Below, piece by piece: positions 53,044-64,000 of a stretch of DNA of 64,000 nt. The first letter of the stretch is position 1, and every line of letters begins with the position of its first letter. A program made the position numbers and the translations under genes. Under the pieces are notes generated by a model. It saw only the letters and a program-made list of their open reading frames with translations, was not told where the DNA came from and did no database searches. Source of the DNA: Nitrobacter vulgaris (lineage in GTDB: Bacteria > Pseudomonadota > Alphaproteobacteria > Rhizobiales > Xanthobacteraceae); the NCBI RefSeq assembly GCF_002028545.1, contig NZ_MWPQ01000039.1, forward strand, positions 1 to 64,000, in the 5' to 3' direction.

Positions 53044-54488
53044 TAGAACAATGATTTCGCAGCCGCCGTGGCTGCGCTGACCAAGGGTCCCGGATACACG
53101 AAGAACAGCATGTTAAAAAGCGCCGTCGCCGCCACCACCGAACGCAATTCGATGTGCACCGCGTCTGTCGCCTCGGCCTGCTCGTCGAAATACATCATCT
53201 TGATCACGTTGAGATAGTAGAACGCACCGACGACGCTGGTGATGACGCCGATCACGGATAGGGCAAACAGTCCCGCCTTGATGGCCGCGCTGAAAACATA
53301 GAATTTGGCAAAGAAACCGGCCAACGGCGGGATTCCGGCGAGCGAAAACAGCAGCATTGCAAAGAAAAAAGCCAGCAGCGGATTGGTTCGCGATAGCCCC
53401 GCGAAATCGCTGATCTGCTCCAGGGCCTGACCGTTACGACTCATGGCGAGAATGACAGTAAAGGCCCCGAACGTCATCACGGTATAGATGACCAGATACA
53501 GCACGACGCCCTGCGCGCCTTCGACCGTGCCGGCAGCAAGACCGACCAGTGCAAAACCCATGTGGCCGATCGACGAATAAGCCATCAGGCGTTTGATGTT
53601 GCGTTGTCCGATCGCGCCGAACGACCCCAGCGCCATGGACGCGATCGCCACGAAAACCACGATCTGCTGCCACTCGGCGACGACCCCAGAGAATGCCGTC
53701 AGCACCACGCGGGTAAACACAGCCATCGCCGCGATCTTCGGCGCCGAGGCGAAGAATGCCGTGACCGGCGTCGGCGCTCCTTCATAGACATCGGGCGTCC
53801 ACATATGGAATGGCACCACCGACACCTTGAAGCAAAGGCCAGCCAGCAGAAAGACAAGGCCGAACACAACGCCGATGCTACCGGTCTTCGCAGCGGCTGC
53901 AATGCCGGCAAAGCTGACCGTTCCCGTGAATCCATAGATTAGCGAAGCGCCATACAGCAACATCCCGGACGCCAGAGCGCCAAGGACGAAGTATTTCAAA
54001 CCCGCTTCGGTTGACTTGACGTTGTCACGGTTGCTCGCCGCTACCACGTAGAGCGCAAGGCTCATCAATTCGAGCCCGAGATACAGCATGATCAGGTCGG
54101 CCGCCGAAATCAGCACCATCATGCCGACCGTCGAAAGCATCACCAGAATTGCGAACTCGAACATCCGACGGGACTGGTCCTCGAGAAACTCCCGGGACAG
54201 AACGAGCGTCGCCGCAGAGCCGAGCAAGGCAAGTATCTTCAGAAACCGAGCGAACTCATCGACGATGAAGCTGCCGCCGAACGTCATCAGCCTGCCGTGC
54301 GGCAACAGATACTCAATCACGCCGGTCCCGATCAGAAAACAGATCGCAAGACCGGTCACGAGGCCGGCTGCACGCTGGCCGCACCATGCCCCTATCAACA
54401 GCAACACCATCGCGCCGACCGCCAGAACAATTTCCGGCAATACGGGAAGCAGTTGATATCCAGCGGCCTCAAACATCATAGCTGGCAT
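53043..54488 (-). CDS. nuoN: NADH-quinone oxidoreductase subunit N
   Basis: A 481-residue antiporter-like membrane subunit of complex I with about 14 helices. Family signatures: EFAILVMLSTVGMMVLIS, DLIMLYLGLELMSLALYVV, then KVSVVPFHMWTPDVYEGAPT (about 238-257) with the key Lys and the broken helix, and RLMAYSSIGHMGFALVGLA. I start at MPAMMFEAAGYQ. The longer frame overlaps nuoM with atypical sequence. It is the last nuo gene and is followed directly by birA. Confidence 0.95.
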   Translation of the reverse strand: MPAMMFEAAGYQLLPVLPEIVLAVGAMVLLLIGAWCGQRAAGLVTGLAICFLIGTGVIEYLLPHGRLMTFGGSFIVDEFARFLKILALLGSAATLVLSREFLEDQSRRMFEFAILVMLSTVGMMVLISAADLIMLYLGLELMSLALYVVAASNRDNVKSTEAGLKYFVLGALASGMLLYGASLIYGFTGTVSFAGIAAAAKTGSIGVVFGLVFLLAGLCFKVSVVPFHMWTPDVYEGAPTPVTAFFASAPKIAAMAVFTRVVLTAFSGVVAEWQQIVVFVAIASMALGSFGAIGQRNIKRLMAYSSIGHMGFALVGLAAGTVEGAQGVVLYLVIYTVMTFGAFTVILAMSRNGQALEQISDFAGLSRTNPLLAFFFAMLLFSLAGIPPLAGFFAKFYVFSAAIKAGLFALSVIGVITSVVGAFYYLNVIKMMYFDEQAEATDAVHIELRSVVAATALFNMLFFVYPGPLVSAATAAAKSLF

Positions 54489-54504
54489 CCCTGACCTGCC
54501 GCGA

Positions 54505-56013
54505 TCATGGCAGCGCCGCAGCCTTGATGGCGGCGGTCGCGCTTGCGTAATTGTTGACAAGATTTTGTACGGAAGCCGCCGAGAAATCGAGCACCGGCTT
54601 CGGATAAACGCCGAACAGGATCGTTAGCACCACAAGCGGCGCCAGCGTCAGGCCCTCGCGGAAAGTAAGATCCTTAATGGTCGCAAGCGACGGTTTGACC
54701 AGCGCCCCGAACACGATCTTGCGATAGAGCCACAAAGCGTAGGCTGCTGACAGGATCACGCCGAGCGTTGCCGCGACCGCTGTGGGAATGTTGACCTTGA
54801 AGGTGCCGATCAGCGCAAGGAATTCCCCGACAAATCCGGACGTTCCGGGCAGTCCGACATTGGCCATCGTGAAGACGAGAAACACCATCGCATAAAGTGG
54901 CATCCGGTTGACGAGCCCGCCATAGGACGCGATCTCGCGCGTGTGCATTCGGTCATAAACCACACCGACACAGAGAAACAGCGCGCCCGACACGATCCCG
55001 TGCGACACCATCTGGAATACGCCGCCGTGAACCCCTTGCATGGTGCCGGCAAAAATTCCCATGGTCACGAATCCCATGTGAGCTACCGACGAATAAGCAA
55101 TCAGCTTCTTCATGTCCTCCTGCATCAGGGCCACCAACGAGGTGTAGACGATCGCGACAGCGGAGAGAACGAAGACCAGCGGCGCGAAGTCATGCGACGC
55201 AAGCGGAAACATCGGCAGCGAAAAGCGCAGGAAGCCGTAGCCCCCCATCTTCAGCAAAATAGCTGCAAGGATCACCGATCCCGCCGTGGGTGCTTCGACA
55301 TGTGCATCCGGAAGCCAGGTGTGCACGGGCCACATCGGCATCTTGACCGCGAAAGATGCAAAGAAGGCAAGCCACGCCCACATCTGCAGATTGTACGGAA
55401 CGGATGTGCGCATCAGCGTCGGAATGTCAGTCGTTCCGGCATTCCAGTAGAGCGCCATGATGGCCAGTAGCATCAGAACCGAGCCGAGCAGCGTATAGAG
55501 GAAGAACTTGAAGGTGGCATAGACCCGACGCGGACCGCCCCAGATCCCGATGATCAGGAACATCGGGATGAGGCCGCCTTCAAAGAATACGTAGAACAGC
55601 AGCAGGTCGAGCGCCGAGAACGTGCCGGTCATCAGCGTTTCCAGAAGCAGAAACGCCATCATGTAGGCAGGCACGCGACGGGTAATCGATTTCCAGCTTG
55701 CGATGATGCATAGCGGCATCAACGCCGTGGTGAGAATGACGAACGGCAGCGAGATGCCATCGACGCCCATGTGGTAGCGAATGCCGGTGGCAAGCCAGGT
55801 CGCCTGCTCGACGAACTGGAATCCCGTATCGGTTGGATCGAAGCGCGCAACCAGGATCAGCGACACCGCGAGGGTGACGATCGTCGTCCACAGCGCAATC
55901 CAGCGCGCGGTGCGGTTGGCGGCTTCGTCGCTGCCACGAGCCATCACGTAAATCAGAACCGCGCCGACCGCCGGCAGAAAGGTCGTGACAGACAGAATGG
56001 GCCAGGTCGTCAT
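54505..56013 (-). CDS. nuoM: NADH-quinone oxidoreductase subunit M
   Basis: A 502-residue antiporter-like proton-pumping subunit. Key signatures: [20 protein letters not shown] (about 118-137, with the conserved Glu), [20 protein letters not shown] (about 225-244, with a nearby Lys), and [18 protein letters not shown]. There are about 14 membrane segments. It ends 16 bases before nuoN and lies two bases after nuoL. All family residues that I can check are intact. Confidence 0.96.
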   Translation of the reverse strand: MTTWPILSVTTFLPAVGAVLIYVMARGSDEAANRTARWIALWTTIVTLAVSLILVARFDPTDTGFQFVEQATWLATGIRYHMGVDGISLPFVILTTALMPLCIIASWKSITRRVPAYMMAFLLLETLMTGTFSALDLLLFYVFFEGGLIPMFLIIGIWGGPRRVYATFKFFLYTLLGSVLMLLAIMALYWNAGTTDIPTLMRTSVPYNLQMWAWLAFFASFAVKMPMWPVHTWLPDAHVEAPTAGSVILAAILLKMGGYGFLRFSLPMFPLASHDFAPLVFVLSAVAIVYTSLVALMQEDMKKLIAYSSVAHMGFVTMGIFAGTMQGVHGGVFQMVSHGIVSGALFLCVGVVYDRMHTREIASYGGLVNRMPLYAMVFLVFTMANVGLPGTSGFVGEFLALIGTFKVNIPTAVAATLGVILSAAYALWLYRKIVFGALVKPSLATIKDLTFREGLTLAPLVVLTILFGVYPKPVLDFSAASVQNLVNNYASATAAIKAAALP

Positions 56014-56015
56014 TC

Positions 56016-58082
56016 CTACCGGCCTCCCGAGAACATGAACCAGGTGATCAGGCCGGCGACGCCCATCAGCATTGCGAACGCATAGTGATAAAGGTAGCCG
56101 GTCTGTAGCCTGACGACATTGCGGGTGACATCAAGCACCCCCGCCGAGACACCATCGGGGCCAAATCCGTCAATGACGAAGCCGTCGCCCTTCTTCCACA
56201 GAAAGCGACCAAGCCACTTCGCCGGACGCACGAAGATCACCTCATAGAGCTCGTCGAAGTACCACTTATTGAGCAGAAACTGGTAGAGCATCGGGTGTTC
56301 ACGGGCCAGTTGGACCGGCACGTCGGGGCGACGGATATAGAACAGCCACGCCACCGCAAACCCCAAAATCATCATCGCCGTCGGCAGGTAGGCGATTGCC
56401 TTTGGAATATGGTGCATTTCCTCAAGGATGTGCGGATGCATCTTCACGGATTCCCGGAAGAACTCTTCGACCCCGTGCCCGGTGAATAGTTCCTTGAAGG
56501 GAAAGCCTGCGAGGATCGAGCCCGCGGCAAGAATTCCGATCGGAATTAGCATCCAGATCGGGCTTTCATGCGCAGCCTTATAGTGCGCCTGATCGTGAGG
56601 CCGGCCGTGGAAGGTCTTGAAGATCAACCTCCACGAATAGAAGGAGGTCAGGCCGGCAGCAACCACGGTCATGAGGAAACCGTAGTACGCGAAGGGGTTG
56701 TGAGACACATAGGCGGATTCGATAATCGCGTCCTTTGAAAAATAACCCGCCGTCAGCGGAAATCCTGTCAGCGCCAGCGTACCGATCACCATCACGAAGT
56801 AGGTATAAGGAATGCGATCCTTCAGACCACCCATATTGCGGATGTCCTGCTCATGATGCATCGCATAAATCACCGATCCCGAACCCAAGAACAGCAGCGC
56901 CTTGAAGAAGGCGTGAGTGAACAGGTGGAACATTCCAACGGTGTAGGCTCCTGCTCCCATTGCCACGAACATGTAGCCGAGCTGCGAGCAGGTCGAATAC
57001 GCCACGATGCGCTTGATGTCGTTTTGCACGAGACCGACCGTCGCCGCGAAGATCGCCGTGGTCGCACCGATGAACATCACGAAAGCCTGCGCATCCGGCG
57101 CCAGTTCAAACAGGGGCGACAGCCGCGCCACCATGAACACCCCCGCCGTCACCATGGTCGCTGCGTGAATTAGTGCCGATACTGGTGTTGGTCCTTCCAT
57201 GGCGTCGGGCAGCCAGGTGTGTAACAGGAACTGGGCCGACTTGCCCATGGCGCCCATGAACAACAACAGGCAGATTAAAGTCAGGGCGTTGACGTCCCAG
57301 GCAAGGAAGTGAACCTTCGTCCCGGCCAAGCCCGGCGCCGCGTTGAAGATAGTGTCGAAATCAGTCGAACCGATCAGCATGAACACCGCGAAAATGCCGA
57401 GCGAAAAGCCGAAGTCTCCGACACGGTTGACCACGAACGCCTTGATCGCCGCCGCATTAGCCGACGGCTTCTGATACCAGAATCCAATCAGCAGATAGCT
57501 AGCGAGACCGACGCCTTCCCAACCGAAGAACAGTTGGACCAGGTTGTCCGACGTCACCAGCATCAGCATCGCGAAGGTGAACAGCGACAGATAGCCGAAA
57601 AATCGCGGCCGGTTGGGATCCTCGTCCATGTAGCCGATGGAATAGAAGTGCACCAGCGACGACACCGTGGTGACGACAACGAGCATCACCGCCGTCAGCG
57701 TATCCACCCGTAACGACCAACCCACCTGAAGATCGCCGGAGGAAATCCAGGAGAAGAGCGCAATCCGTGCGTCATGATGCATGAAGCCGACATCGACCAG
57801 CGTCACCCATGACAGGACTGCCGATGCAATCAAAAACGCGGTCGTGATCAGTTCGGCGGCGCGCGATCCAGCAGCCGGAGGCTCGCTGACATGATGGTCG
57901 TCGTGACCGTGGGCGTCACCGTGCCCATGTTCATCATGCGCAGCAGCCGCGTGAGCATGACCATGGTCGTCGTGATGATCGACTGAATCACCGCTGGGAT
58001 TGCGCCCATGCGCGCCCACCAATGCAATCAGCGCGGCGAGGATCGCGCCGATCAGCGGCAAGAAGACGATTGCCTCGATCAT
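56016..58082 (-). CDS. nuoL: NADH-quinone oxidoreductase subunit L with His-rich insertion
   Basis: A 688-residue antiporter-like subunit. It has the long C-terminal arm of NuoL and the core signatures [20 protein letters not shown] (about 190), [20 protein letters not shown] (about 290, with Lys just before), and [20 protein letters not shown]. Between the first and second membrane helices is an unusual loop (about residues 25-64) with about 13 histidines and many aspartates ([20 protein letters not shown]). I do not recall this length of insertion in E. coli NuoL; it could bind metal. The gene lies two bases before nuoM, and a repeat separates it from nuoK. Confidence 0.95.
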   Translation of the reverse strand: MIEAIVFLPLIGAILAALIALVGAHGRNPSGDSVDHHDDHGHAHAAAAHDEHGHGDAHGHDDHHVSEPPAAGSRAAELITTAFLIASAVLSWVTLVDVGFMHHDARIALFSWISSGDLQVGWSLRVDTLTAVMLVVVTTVSSLVHFYSIGYMDEDPNRPRFFGYLSLFTFAMLMLVTSDNLVQLFFGWEGVGLASYLLIGFWYQKPSANAAAIKAFVVNRVGDFGFSLGIFAVFMLIGSTDFDTIFNAAPGLAGTKVHFLAWDVNALTLICLLLFMGAMGKSAQFLLHTWLPDAMEGPTPVSALIHAATMVTAGVFMVARLSPLFELAPDAQAFVMFIGATTAIFAATVGLVQNDIKRIVAYSTCSQLGYMFVAMGAGAYTVGMFHLFTHAFFKALLFLGSGSVIYAMHHEQDIRNMGGLKDRIPYTYFVMVIGTLALTGFPLTAGYFSKDAIIESAYVSHNPFAYYGFLMTVVAAGLTSFYSWRLIFKTFHGRPHDQAHYKAAHESPIWMLIPIGILAAGSILAGFPFKELFTGHGVEEFFRESVKMHPHILEEMHHIPKAIAYLPTAMMILGFAVAWLFYIRRPDVPVQLAREHPMLYQFLLNKWYFDELYEVIFVRPAKWLGRFLWKKGDGFVIDGFGPDGVSAGVLDVTRNVVRLQTGYLYHYAFAMLMGVAGLITWFMFSGGR

Positions 58083-58096
58083 GCATCCACCTCACG

Positions 58097-58166
58097 AAGC
58101 ATGATCTCGCAACCAATGCATCCATTGGCCGGAGAAAGCCGGTCCTCACTTTTCCGGATCATGCTT
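58097..58166. repeat. Dispersed palindromic repeat, family B
   Basis: Inverted ends AAGCATGATC (58097-58106) and GATCATGCTT (58157-58166) enclose a second palindrome, CCAATGCATCCATTGG, and CTCACTTTTCCG. The unit would fold as a long hairpin. It fills the nuoK-nuoL gap and reaches the nuoK stop codon. I recall this 'GATCATGCTT' family as frequent in Bradyrhizobium intergenic regions. Confidence 0.65.
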
Positions 58167-58474
58167 CAGCCCTTCATCAGATTGACGTCCTCAACCGCGA
58201 TCGAACCGCGGTTGCGGTAATACACAACGAGAACAGCAAGGCCGATCGCCGCCTCGGCCGCGGCAACCGTGAGCACTAGTAGCGTAAACACCTGTCCAAC
58301 GATGTCGCCCAAAAACGCCGAAAAAGCCACCAGGTTGATATTGACGGCCAGCAAAATCAATTCCACCGACATCAGGATGATGATGATGTTCTTGCGATTG
58401 AGAAAGATGCCGAGAGTCCCCAGCGTGAAAAGGATCGCGCCAACCGCCAGATAGTGTCCGAGGCCGATTGTCAT
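58166..58474 (-). CDS. nuoK: NADH-quinone oxidoreductase subunit K
   Basis: A 102-residue three-helix membrane subunit. The signature [20 protein letters not shown] (about 26-45) has the conserved Glu of helix 2. The second conserved Glu lies in [20 protein letters not shown] (about 68-87). I start at MTIGLGHY since its ATGA overlaps the nuoJ stop and gives the usual length. A hairpin repeat follows the stop codon directly. Confidence 0.96.
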   Translation of the reverse strand: MTIGLGHYLAVGAILFTLGTLGIFLNRKNIIIILMSVELILLAVNINLVAFSAFLGDIVGQVFTLLVLTVAAAEAAIGLAVLVVYYRNRGSIAVEDVNLMKG

Positions 58475-59109
58475 TTCACCCACTCCGCTGAGTCAGCGTC
58501 CTGCAATCCCTGCCCCGAGGCAACCTGGCGCACGCCCATAGCCATCTCGGGAGTCCGCGCGTTCTGGACATTGATATCCTGACGCTTGACGCTGGCCCTG
58601 TGTCGCAGCGTCAGGACGATGGCGCCGATCATGGCCACCAGCAACACCATGCCGGCGAGCTGGAAATAATGAATGTACTTCGTGTAGAGCACGAGACCGA
58701 GCGCCTCGGTGTTGCTGACGTCGCCCGGAATGGCCGCCGTGATCGATTTCGTGACCGTCGGATTGAGGGTCCAGCCCCCGACAACGAGCAGCAGTTCCAG
58801 CAAAAAGATCGCTGCGATCACCAAACCGAACGGCAAATATTCAAGAAAGCCCTCTCGTAATTCGGCGAAGTCGACGTCCAGCATCATGATGACGAAGAGG
58901 AACAACACCGCGACCGCGCCGACATAGACCACGATGAGGATCATCGCGATAAATTCCGCGCCTAACAGGATGAACAGACCGGCGGCGTTGACGAACGCCA
59001 GAATGAGGAACAGCACCGAGTGCACGGGATTGCGCGACGAAATGACCATCGCGGCAGATGCAACGCACACGCCGGCGAACAGATAGAAGAACAGCGCTGG
59101 AAGGATCAT
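58471..59109 (-). CDS. nuoJ: NADH-quinone oxidoreductase subunit J
   Basis: A 212-residue membrane subunit with five helices in its first 170 residues: [40 protein letters not shown] (about 27-46) and [20 protein letters not shown] (about 56-75, with the pi-bulge helix). A polar tail follows ([20 protein letters not shown]). Start MILPALF fits the family; the upstream part of the open frame is non-coding in character. It is coupled to nuoK by a four-base overlap. Confidence 0.95.
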   Translation of the reverse strand: MILPALFFYLFAGVCVASAAMVISSRNPVHSVLFLILAFVNAAGLFILLGAEFIAMILIVVYVGAVAVLFLFVIMMLDVDFAELREGFLEYLPFGLVIAAIFLLELLLVVGGWTLNPTVTKSITAAIPGDVSNTEALGLVLYTKYIHYFQLAGMVLLVAMIGAIVLTLRHRASVKRQDINVQNARTPEMAMGVRQVASGQGLQDADSAEWVK

Positions 59110-59229
59110 GCGATACCTCCGCCAGCCAGTTGCAACCTTGCCACGCGGAGAACACACCCCCTCCCCCCTTGTCGGGGCGGGAGAACGGAGGCAACGCCCC
59201 ATACTACAATGCGATTGAACATACCCACC
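59110..59229. other. Gap between nuoI and nuoJ
   Basis: An unusual 120-base gap inside an otherwise tightly packed operon. It has C-rich runs (CCCCCTCCCCCC) and CTTGTCGGGGCGGGAGAACG, but no clear repeat, gene or terminator. Such C/G-rich tracts could form a hairpin in the mRNA. I see no known element. Confidence 0.4.
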
Positions 59230-59718
59230 TTACCGATACGGCGCGTCAAGTTCGATCGCTTTCGCGATCTCGCGTTCCCAGCGGTCGCCGTTGGCGAGCA
59301 GCTTGGCCTTGTCATAATAAAGCTCCTCGCGGGTCTCGGTCGCGAATTCAAAATTCGGCCCTTCGACGATCGCATCGACCGGACAGGCCTCCTGGCACAA
59401 CCCGCAATAGATGCATTTCACCATATCGATGTCGTACCGCACTGTGCGGCGGGTGCCGTCGTTGCGGCGCGGACCGGCCTCGATGGTAATGGCCTGCGCA
59501 GGGCAGATCGCCTCGCACAGCTTGCAGGCGATGCAACGCTCCTCGCCGTTTGGATAACGGCGCAGCGCGTGCTCACCGCGGAAGCGTGGCGAGATCGGAT
59601 TCTTCTCGAAGGGATAGTTGATGGTCGGCTTCGGTTTGAAGAAATACCTCATAGTGAGGAAAAACGCCGAGATGAATTCGGTCAGCAGGAGCGAACGGGC
59701 TGTTGCATTGATACTCAT
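59230..59718 (-). CDS. nuoI: NADH-quinone oxidoreductase subunit I
   Basis: A 162-residue ferredoxin-like peripheral subunit carrying iron-sulfur clusters N6a and N6b. Two four-cysteine motifs are visible: [18 protein letters not shown] (about 62-79) and [20 protein letters not shown] (about 101-120). An N-terminal amphipathic helix ([16 protein letters not shown]) lies at the membrane. I start at MSINATARS. It follows nuoH by eight bases. Confidence 0.96.
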   Translation of the reverse strand: MSINATARSLLLTEFISAFFLTMRYFFKPKPTINYPFEKNPISPRFRGEHALRRYPNGEERCIACKLCEAICPAQAITIEAGPRRNDGTRRTVRYDIDMVKCIYCGLCQEACPVDAIVEGPNFEFATETREELYYDKAKLLANGDRWEREIAKAIELDAPYR

Positions 59719-59726
59719 GACAAATC

Positions 59727-60797
59727 TCAATTCGGCGCGATGCCAGCGAACTGCAACACGCCGGCTACGATCACCACCATCGCCAGCGACAGCGGCAGAA
59801 ACACCTTCCAGCCGAGCCGCATCAGTTGATCATAGCGGTAGCGCGGCACGATCGCCTTCGCCATCGCGAACAGGAAGAACATGAAGAACAGTTTCAGTGA
59901 GAACCAGATGACGCCAGGCACCCAGTTGAACGGTGGCAAGTCGACCGGCGGCAGCCAGCCGCCCATGAAAAGGATCGCACCCATCGCGCACATGGTGGTG
60001 ATCGCGACGTACTCGCCGAGCATGAACAACAGATACGGCGTCGAGCCGTACTCGACCATGAAGCCCGCGACGAGTTCGGATTCCGCCTCGACGAGATCGA
60101 ACGGCGGGCGATTGGTCTCGGCCAGAGCCGAAACGTAAAACACTACAAACATCGGCAGCAGCGGCAGCCAGTACCAGTTCAGAAACGTCAGCCACGGCAG
60201 TCCGATCAGACTAGCCAACCCGCGGGTATGCTGCGCCTCGACGATGGCAGAGAGGTTCAGTGAACCTGCGCAAAGCAAAACCGTGATGATGACGAAGCCG
60301 ATCGATACCTCGTAGGAGACCATCTGCGCCGCCGAACGCAAAGCGGCGAGAAACGGATATTTCGAGTTCGACGCCCAGCCGCCCATGATGATGCCGTAAA
60401 TCGACAGCGACGAGATCGCGAAGATGTAGAGAATCCCGACATTGATGTCGGAAATGACCCAGTTCAGATTGACCGGGATCACCGCCCACGCCGCCAGCGC
60501 CAGCACGCAGGAGACCAGCGGCGCCAGAAGGAACACGCCCTTGTTGGCGCCGGAGGGAATAATCGGTTCCTTCAGCACAAATTTCAGAAGATCGGCGAAC
60601 GACTGAAACAGACCCCACGGTCCGACAACATTGGGACCTCGCCGGATCTGCACCGCGGCCCAGATTTTTCGGTCGGCGAGCAGAATGTAGGCGATTGCTA
60701 TCAGCAGAACGACGAGCAGCAGCAGGCTCTGCGCCACCATCACGATCAGGGGCCAGAGAAAGTCCGTCCATAATGGCATTGCGAAGAAATCGGCCAT
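59727..60797 (-). CDS. nuoH: NADH-quinone oxidoreductase subunit H
   Basis: A 356-residue membrane subunit that forms the quinone entry channel with the peripheral arm. Signatures: [20 protein letters not shown] (about 41-60), [20 protein letters not shown] (about 62-81), [20 protein letters not shown] (about 230-249). Eight helices are visible. The start [10 protein letters not shown] fits the family. Five bases separate it from nuoG. Confidence 0.96.
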   Translation of the reverse strand: MADFFAMPLWTDFLWPLIVMVAQSLLLLVVLLIAIAYILLADRKIWAAVQIRRGPNVVGPWGLFQSFADLLKFVLKEPIIPSGANKGVFLLAPLVSCVLALAAWAVIPVNLNWVISDINVGILYIFAISSLSIYGIIMGGWASNSKYPFLAALRSAAQMVSYEVSIGFVIITVLLCAGSLNLSAIVEAQHTRGLASLIGLPWLTFLNWYWLPLLPMFVVFYVSALAETNRPPFDLVEAESELVAGFMVEYGSTPYLLFMLGEYVAITTMCAMGAILFMGGWLPPVDLPPFNWVPGVIWFSLKLFFMFFLFAMAKAIVPRYRYDQLMRLGWKVFLPLSLAMVVIVAGVLQFAGIAPN

Positions 60798-60802
60798 CAC
60801 GC

Positions 60803-62878
60803 TTACTCCGCTGCCGTCAGCATACGACCCGACGCAAGCCGCGAGCATTCGGCCATCACGGCCGAGGCCCGCGCGATCGGGTTGGTCAGATAATAGTCGT
60901 CAATCGCAGGCTTGAACGGCGACTTCTCGATACTGCCGCCCTTGCCCACCAGATCTTTGATCGCGCGGATATCGCCGGCCTCGATCTGGTCGATCCGCAT
61001 CAGATGCGGCACTGTCTTGAACATCGCCTGCCGCAGGGCGGCCAGCGAGTCATAACCCAGGGTCTTGCCTAGCATTTCGGACAGCGCACGAATGATCGCC
61101 CAGTCCTCTCGCGCCTCGCCGGGCGGGAAGCTCGCCCGGTTCGCCATCTGGACCCGGCCTTCCGTGTTGACATAAATGCCGGTCTTTTCGGTGTAGGCTG
61201 CGCCTGGCAAAATGACGTCCGCGCGGTGAGCGCCGGCATCGCCGTGTGTTCCGATATAGACGACGAATACCCCGTCCGGCACTTTGATCTCGTCTGCGCC
61301 GAGCGAAAACAAAACGTCGAGCCCGCCCGGCGCGGTCATCCGCCCTGCGTTCAAACCACCCTTCCCCGGCACGAAGCCGAGGTCCAGCGCGCCTACCCGC
61401 GACGCCGCATCGTGAAGAACGGCAAATCCGTTCCAGTCGTCATTCAGCCCACCGATATCAACGGCAAGTTTGGCCGCTGCCGCGAGAATTGCCGCGCCGT
61501 CAGGCCGGGACGTTGCAGCACCGCCGACCAGTACGATCGGATAATTGGCGCCCTTTAGTGCATCGAGGAACTTGTTCTTCCCCGCAGCGAGGTCCGCAAG
61601 CGAATCTGCGCCGGCGCCGAGATAGTCATACTCGTAGGTCAGATCGGCTCGCTCTCCGATCACACCTATCTTGAGCTGACCCGTCCGCCAGCGCTTGCGG
61701 ATGCGCGCGTTGAGGATCGCCGCTTCCTTGCGCGGGTTGGACCCGACGATCAGCAGCGCGTCGGCCTGCTCGATGCCGGCGATGGTCGGGTTAAAGATGT
61801 AGGACGCCCGCCCCCGCGCGGGATTGAAGGCGTCGCCTCCCTGCACCGCCATGTTGACCGAGCCGAGTTTTGACAGCAGATCCTTAAGCGCGAACAATTC
61901 CTCGACAGCAGCAAGATCGCCGGCAACCGCGCCGATCCGCTTTCCGTCGGTCCCCTTCACCTTCGCAGCAATCGCCTTGAATGCTTCCGGCCACGAGGCC
62001 GGGCGCAACGCGCCGTTCTCGCGAATGTAGGGGCGATCGAGCCGCTGGGTGCGAAGCCCGTCGACGATGTGGCGGGTCTTGTCCGAGATCCACTCCTCGT
62101 TCACGGCACCGTTGAAGCGGGGCAAGATGCGCATCACCTCGCGTCCGCGCGTATCGACGCGGATGGCTGAGCCAACCGCGTCCATGACGTCAATGGATTG
62201 AGTCTTTCCGAGCTCCCATGGTCGGGCGGCGAATGCGTAGGGCTTCGATGTCAACGCGCCGACCGGACAGATATCGACGAGGTTGCCTTGCAATTCCGAC
62301 GTGAGCGCACTTTCGAGGTAGGTCGTGATCTCCATGTCCTCGCCGCGGCCGGTCGCGCCCATTTCCGGCGCGCCGCATATCTCGGCGGAGAAGCGGACGC
62401 AGCGCGTACACTGGATGCAACGGTTCATCGAAGTCTTGACCAGTGCACCGAGATACTTGTCTTCGACCGCGCGTTTGTTCTCGGCGAAACGCGAAGTATC
62501 GACGCCGTACCCCATCGCTTGATCTTGCAAATCGCACTCGCCGCCCTGATCGCAGATCGGACAGTCAAGCGGATGGTTGATCAGCAGGAACTCCATCACG
62601 CCTTCGCGCGCCTTCTTCACCATCGGTGATCGCGTGGAGATTTGCGGCGGTTCACCGTTGGGACCGGGACGGCAATCGCGTACGCCCCAGGCGCAACTCG
62701 CGACCGGCTTCGGACCACCCTTCACTTCGACAAGGCACATCCGGCAGTTGCCGGCGATCGACAGCCTCTCATGATAGCAGAAGCGTGGAATCTCGGCGCC
62801 GGCGGCCTCGCACGCCTGCAAGAGCGTATACTCTGCCGGCACGTCGATCTCTTTGCCGTCGATGATAAGCTTCGTCAT
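60803..62878 (-). CDS. nuoG: NADH-quinone oxidoreductase subunit G
   Basis: A 691-residue peripheral-arm subunit. The N-terminal 2Fe-2S domain is seen in [20 protein letters not shown] (about 31-50). Cluster N5 ligands include the His of [18 protein letters not shown] (about 100-117), and N4 ligands are in [18 protein letters not shown] (about 150-167). A molybdopterin-oxidoreductase-like domain without cofactor follows (about 220-691). The start [14 protein letters not shown] is chosen by family. It follows nuoF by four bases. Confidence 0.96.
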   Translation of the reverse strand: MTKLIIDGKEIDVPAEYTLLQACEAAGAEIPRFCYHERLSIAGNCRMCLVEVKGGPKPVASCAWGVRDCRPGPNGEPPQISTRSPMVKKAREGVMEFLLINHPLDCPICDQGGECDLQDQAMGYGVDTSRFAENKRAVEDKYLGALVKTSMNRCIQCTRCVRFSAEICGAPEMGATGRGEDMEITTYLESALTSELQGNLVDICPVGALTSKPYAFAARPWELGKTQSIDVMDAVGSAIRVDTRGREVMRILPRFNGAVNEEWISDKTRHIVDGLRTQRLDRPYIRENGALRPASWPEAFKAIAAKVKGTDGKRIGAVAGDLAAVEELFALKDLLSKLGSVNMAVQGGDAFNPARGRASYIFNPTIAGIEQADALLIVGSNPRKEAAILNARIRKRWRTGQLKIGVIGERADLTYEYDYLGAGADSLADLAAGKNKFLDALKGANYPIVLVGGAATSRPDGAAILAAAAKLAVDIGGLNDDWNGFAVLHDAASRVGALDLGFVPGKGGLNAGRMTAPGGLDVLFSLGADEIKVPDGVFVVYIGTHGDAGAHRADVILPGAAYTEKTGIYVNTEGRVQMANRASFPPGEAREDWAIIRALSEMLGKTLGYDSLAALRQAMFKTVPHLMRIDQIEAGDIRAIKDLVGKGGSIEKSPFKPAIDDYYLTNPIARASAVMAECSRLASGRMLTAAE

Positions 62879-62882
62879 GGCT

Positions 62883-64000
<1,118 letters not shown>

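Overview
The window is from an alphaproteobacterium of the Nitrobacteraceae/Bradyrhizobiaceae type (Bradyrhizobium, Rhodopseudomonas, Nitrobacter, Afipia). This rests on GC-rich coding sequence, on the order lpxD-bamA-rseP-dxr-cdsA-uppS-frr-pyrH-tsf-rpsB-dnaE, on the chain nuo-birA-rnj-mce-(DUF1467)-proS-lolCD, on a DUF3551 protein, on dispersed repeats I associate with this family, and on an alphaproteobacterial LexA operator (GAAC-N7-GAAC). The genus cannot be fixed from sequence alone.

Positions 1 to about 13,970 are one end of an integrated mobile element (prophage or integrative element). The left part (about 1-4,550, mostly + strand) holds small genes, several in paralogous pairs, a secreted SNase-like nuclease and a cold-shock protein. 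The right part (about 4,675-13,805, all - strand) holds a secreted tail-spike-like beta-helix protein, coiled-coil and micro-proteins in translation-coupled order, ribbon-helix-helix and helix-turn-helix regulators, a RepA-like replication ATPase with nearby direct repeats, a PC4-like protein, an AlpA-like protein and a tyrosine integrase. The integrase lies about 170 bases from a comEC gene cut off at its conserved competence motif, so the element appears to sit inside comEC. Its other end lies left of the window. No capsid, terminase or portal gene is visible.

Positions 13,978-39,990 are core chromosome: truncated comEC, glnS, gltX, gltA, then on the - strand the envelope and translation cluster. 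LpxA, LpxB, LpxD and LpxI make lipid A; FabZ makes fatty acids; BamA and RseP serve outer membrane assembly and stress response; Dxr and UppS make isoprenoids and undecaprenyl diphosphate; CdsA makes CDP-diacylglycerol; Frr, Tsf and RpsB serve translation; PyrH makes UDP; DnaE replicates DNA. Directly upstream of dnaE is an unlisted 33-codon membrane peptide gene. It has a strong ribosome binding site and sits under two inverted LexA operators, so it is a candidate SOS-induced peptide, possibly comparable to Caulobacter SidA.

Positions 40,222-52,234 carry a DUF3551 protein, the lipoprotein exporter subunits LolD and LolC/E, ProS, a copper operon (DUF2946, TonB receptor, PCuAC chaperone, YcnI/DUF1775, CopC-CopD fusion), DUF1467, methylmalonyl-CoA epimerase and ribonuclease J. 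The copper operon separates genes that are usually close neighbours.

Positions 52,231-64,000 hold birA and the respiratory complex I genes nuoN, M, L, K, J, I, H, G and the 3' part of nuoF, all on the - strand and tightly packed. NuoL has a histidine-rich insertion near its N terminus. Dispersed palindromic repeats of two families lie at the 3' ends of gltA/lpxB, uppS, pyrF, rnj and nuoK. I saw no rRNA, tRNA or CRISPR array.
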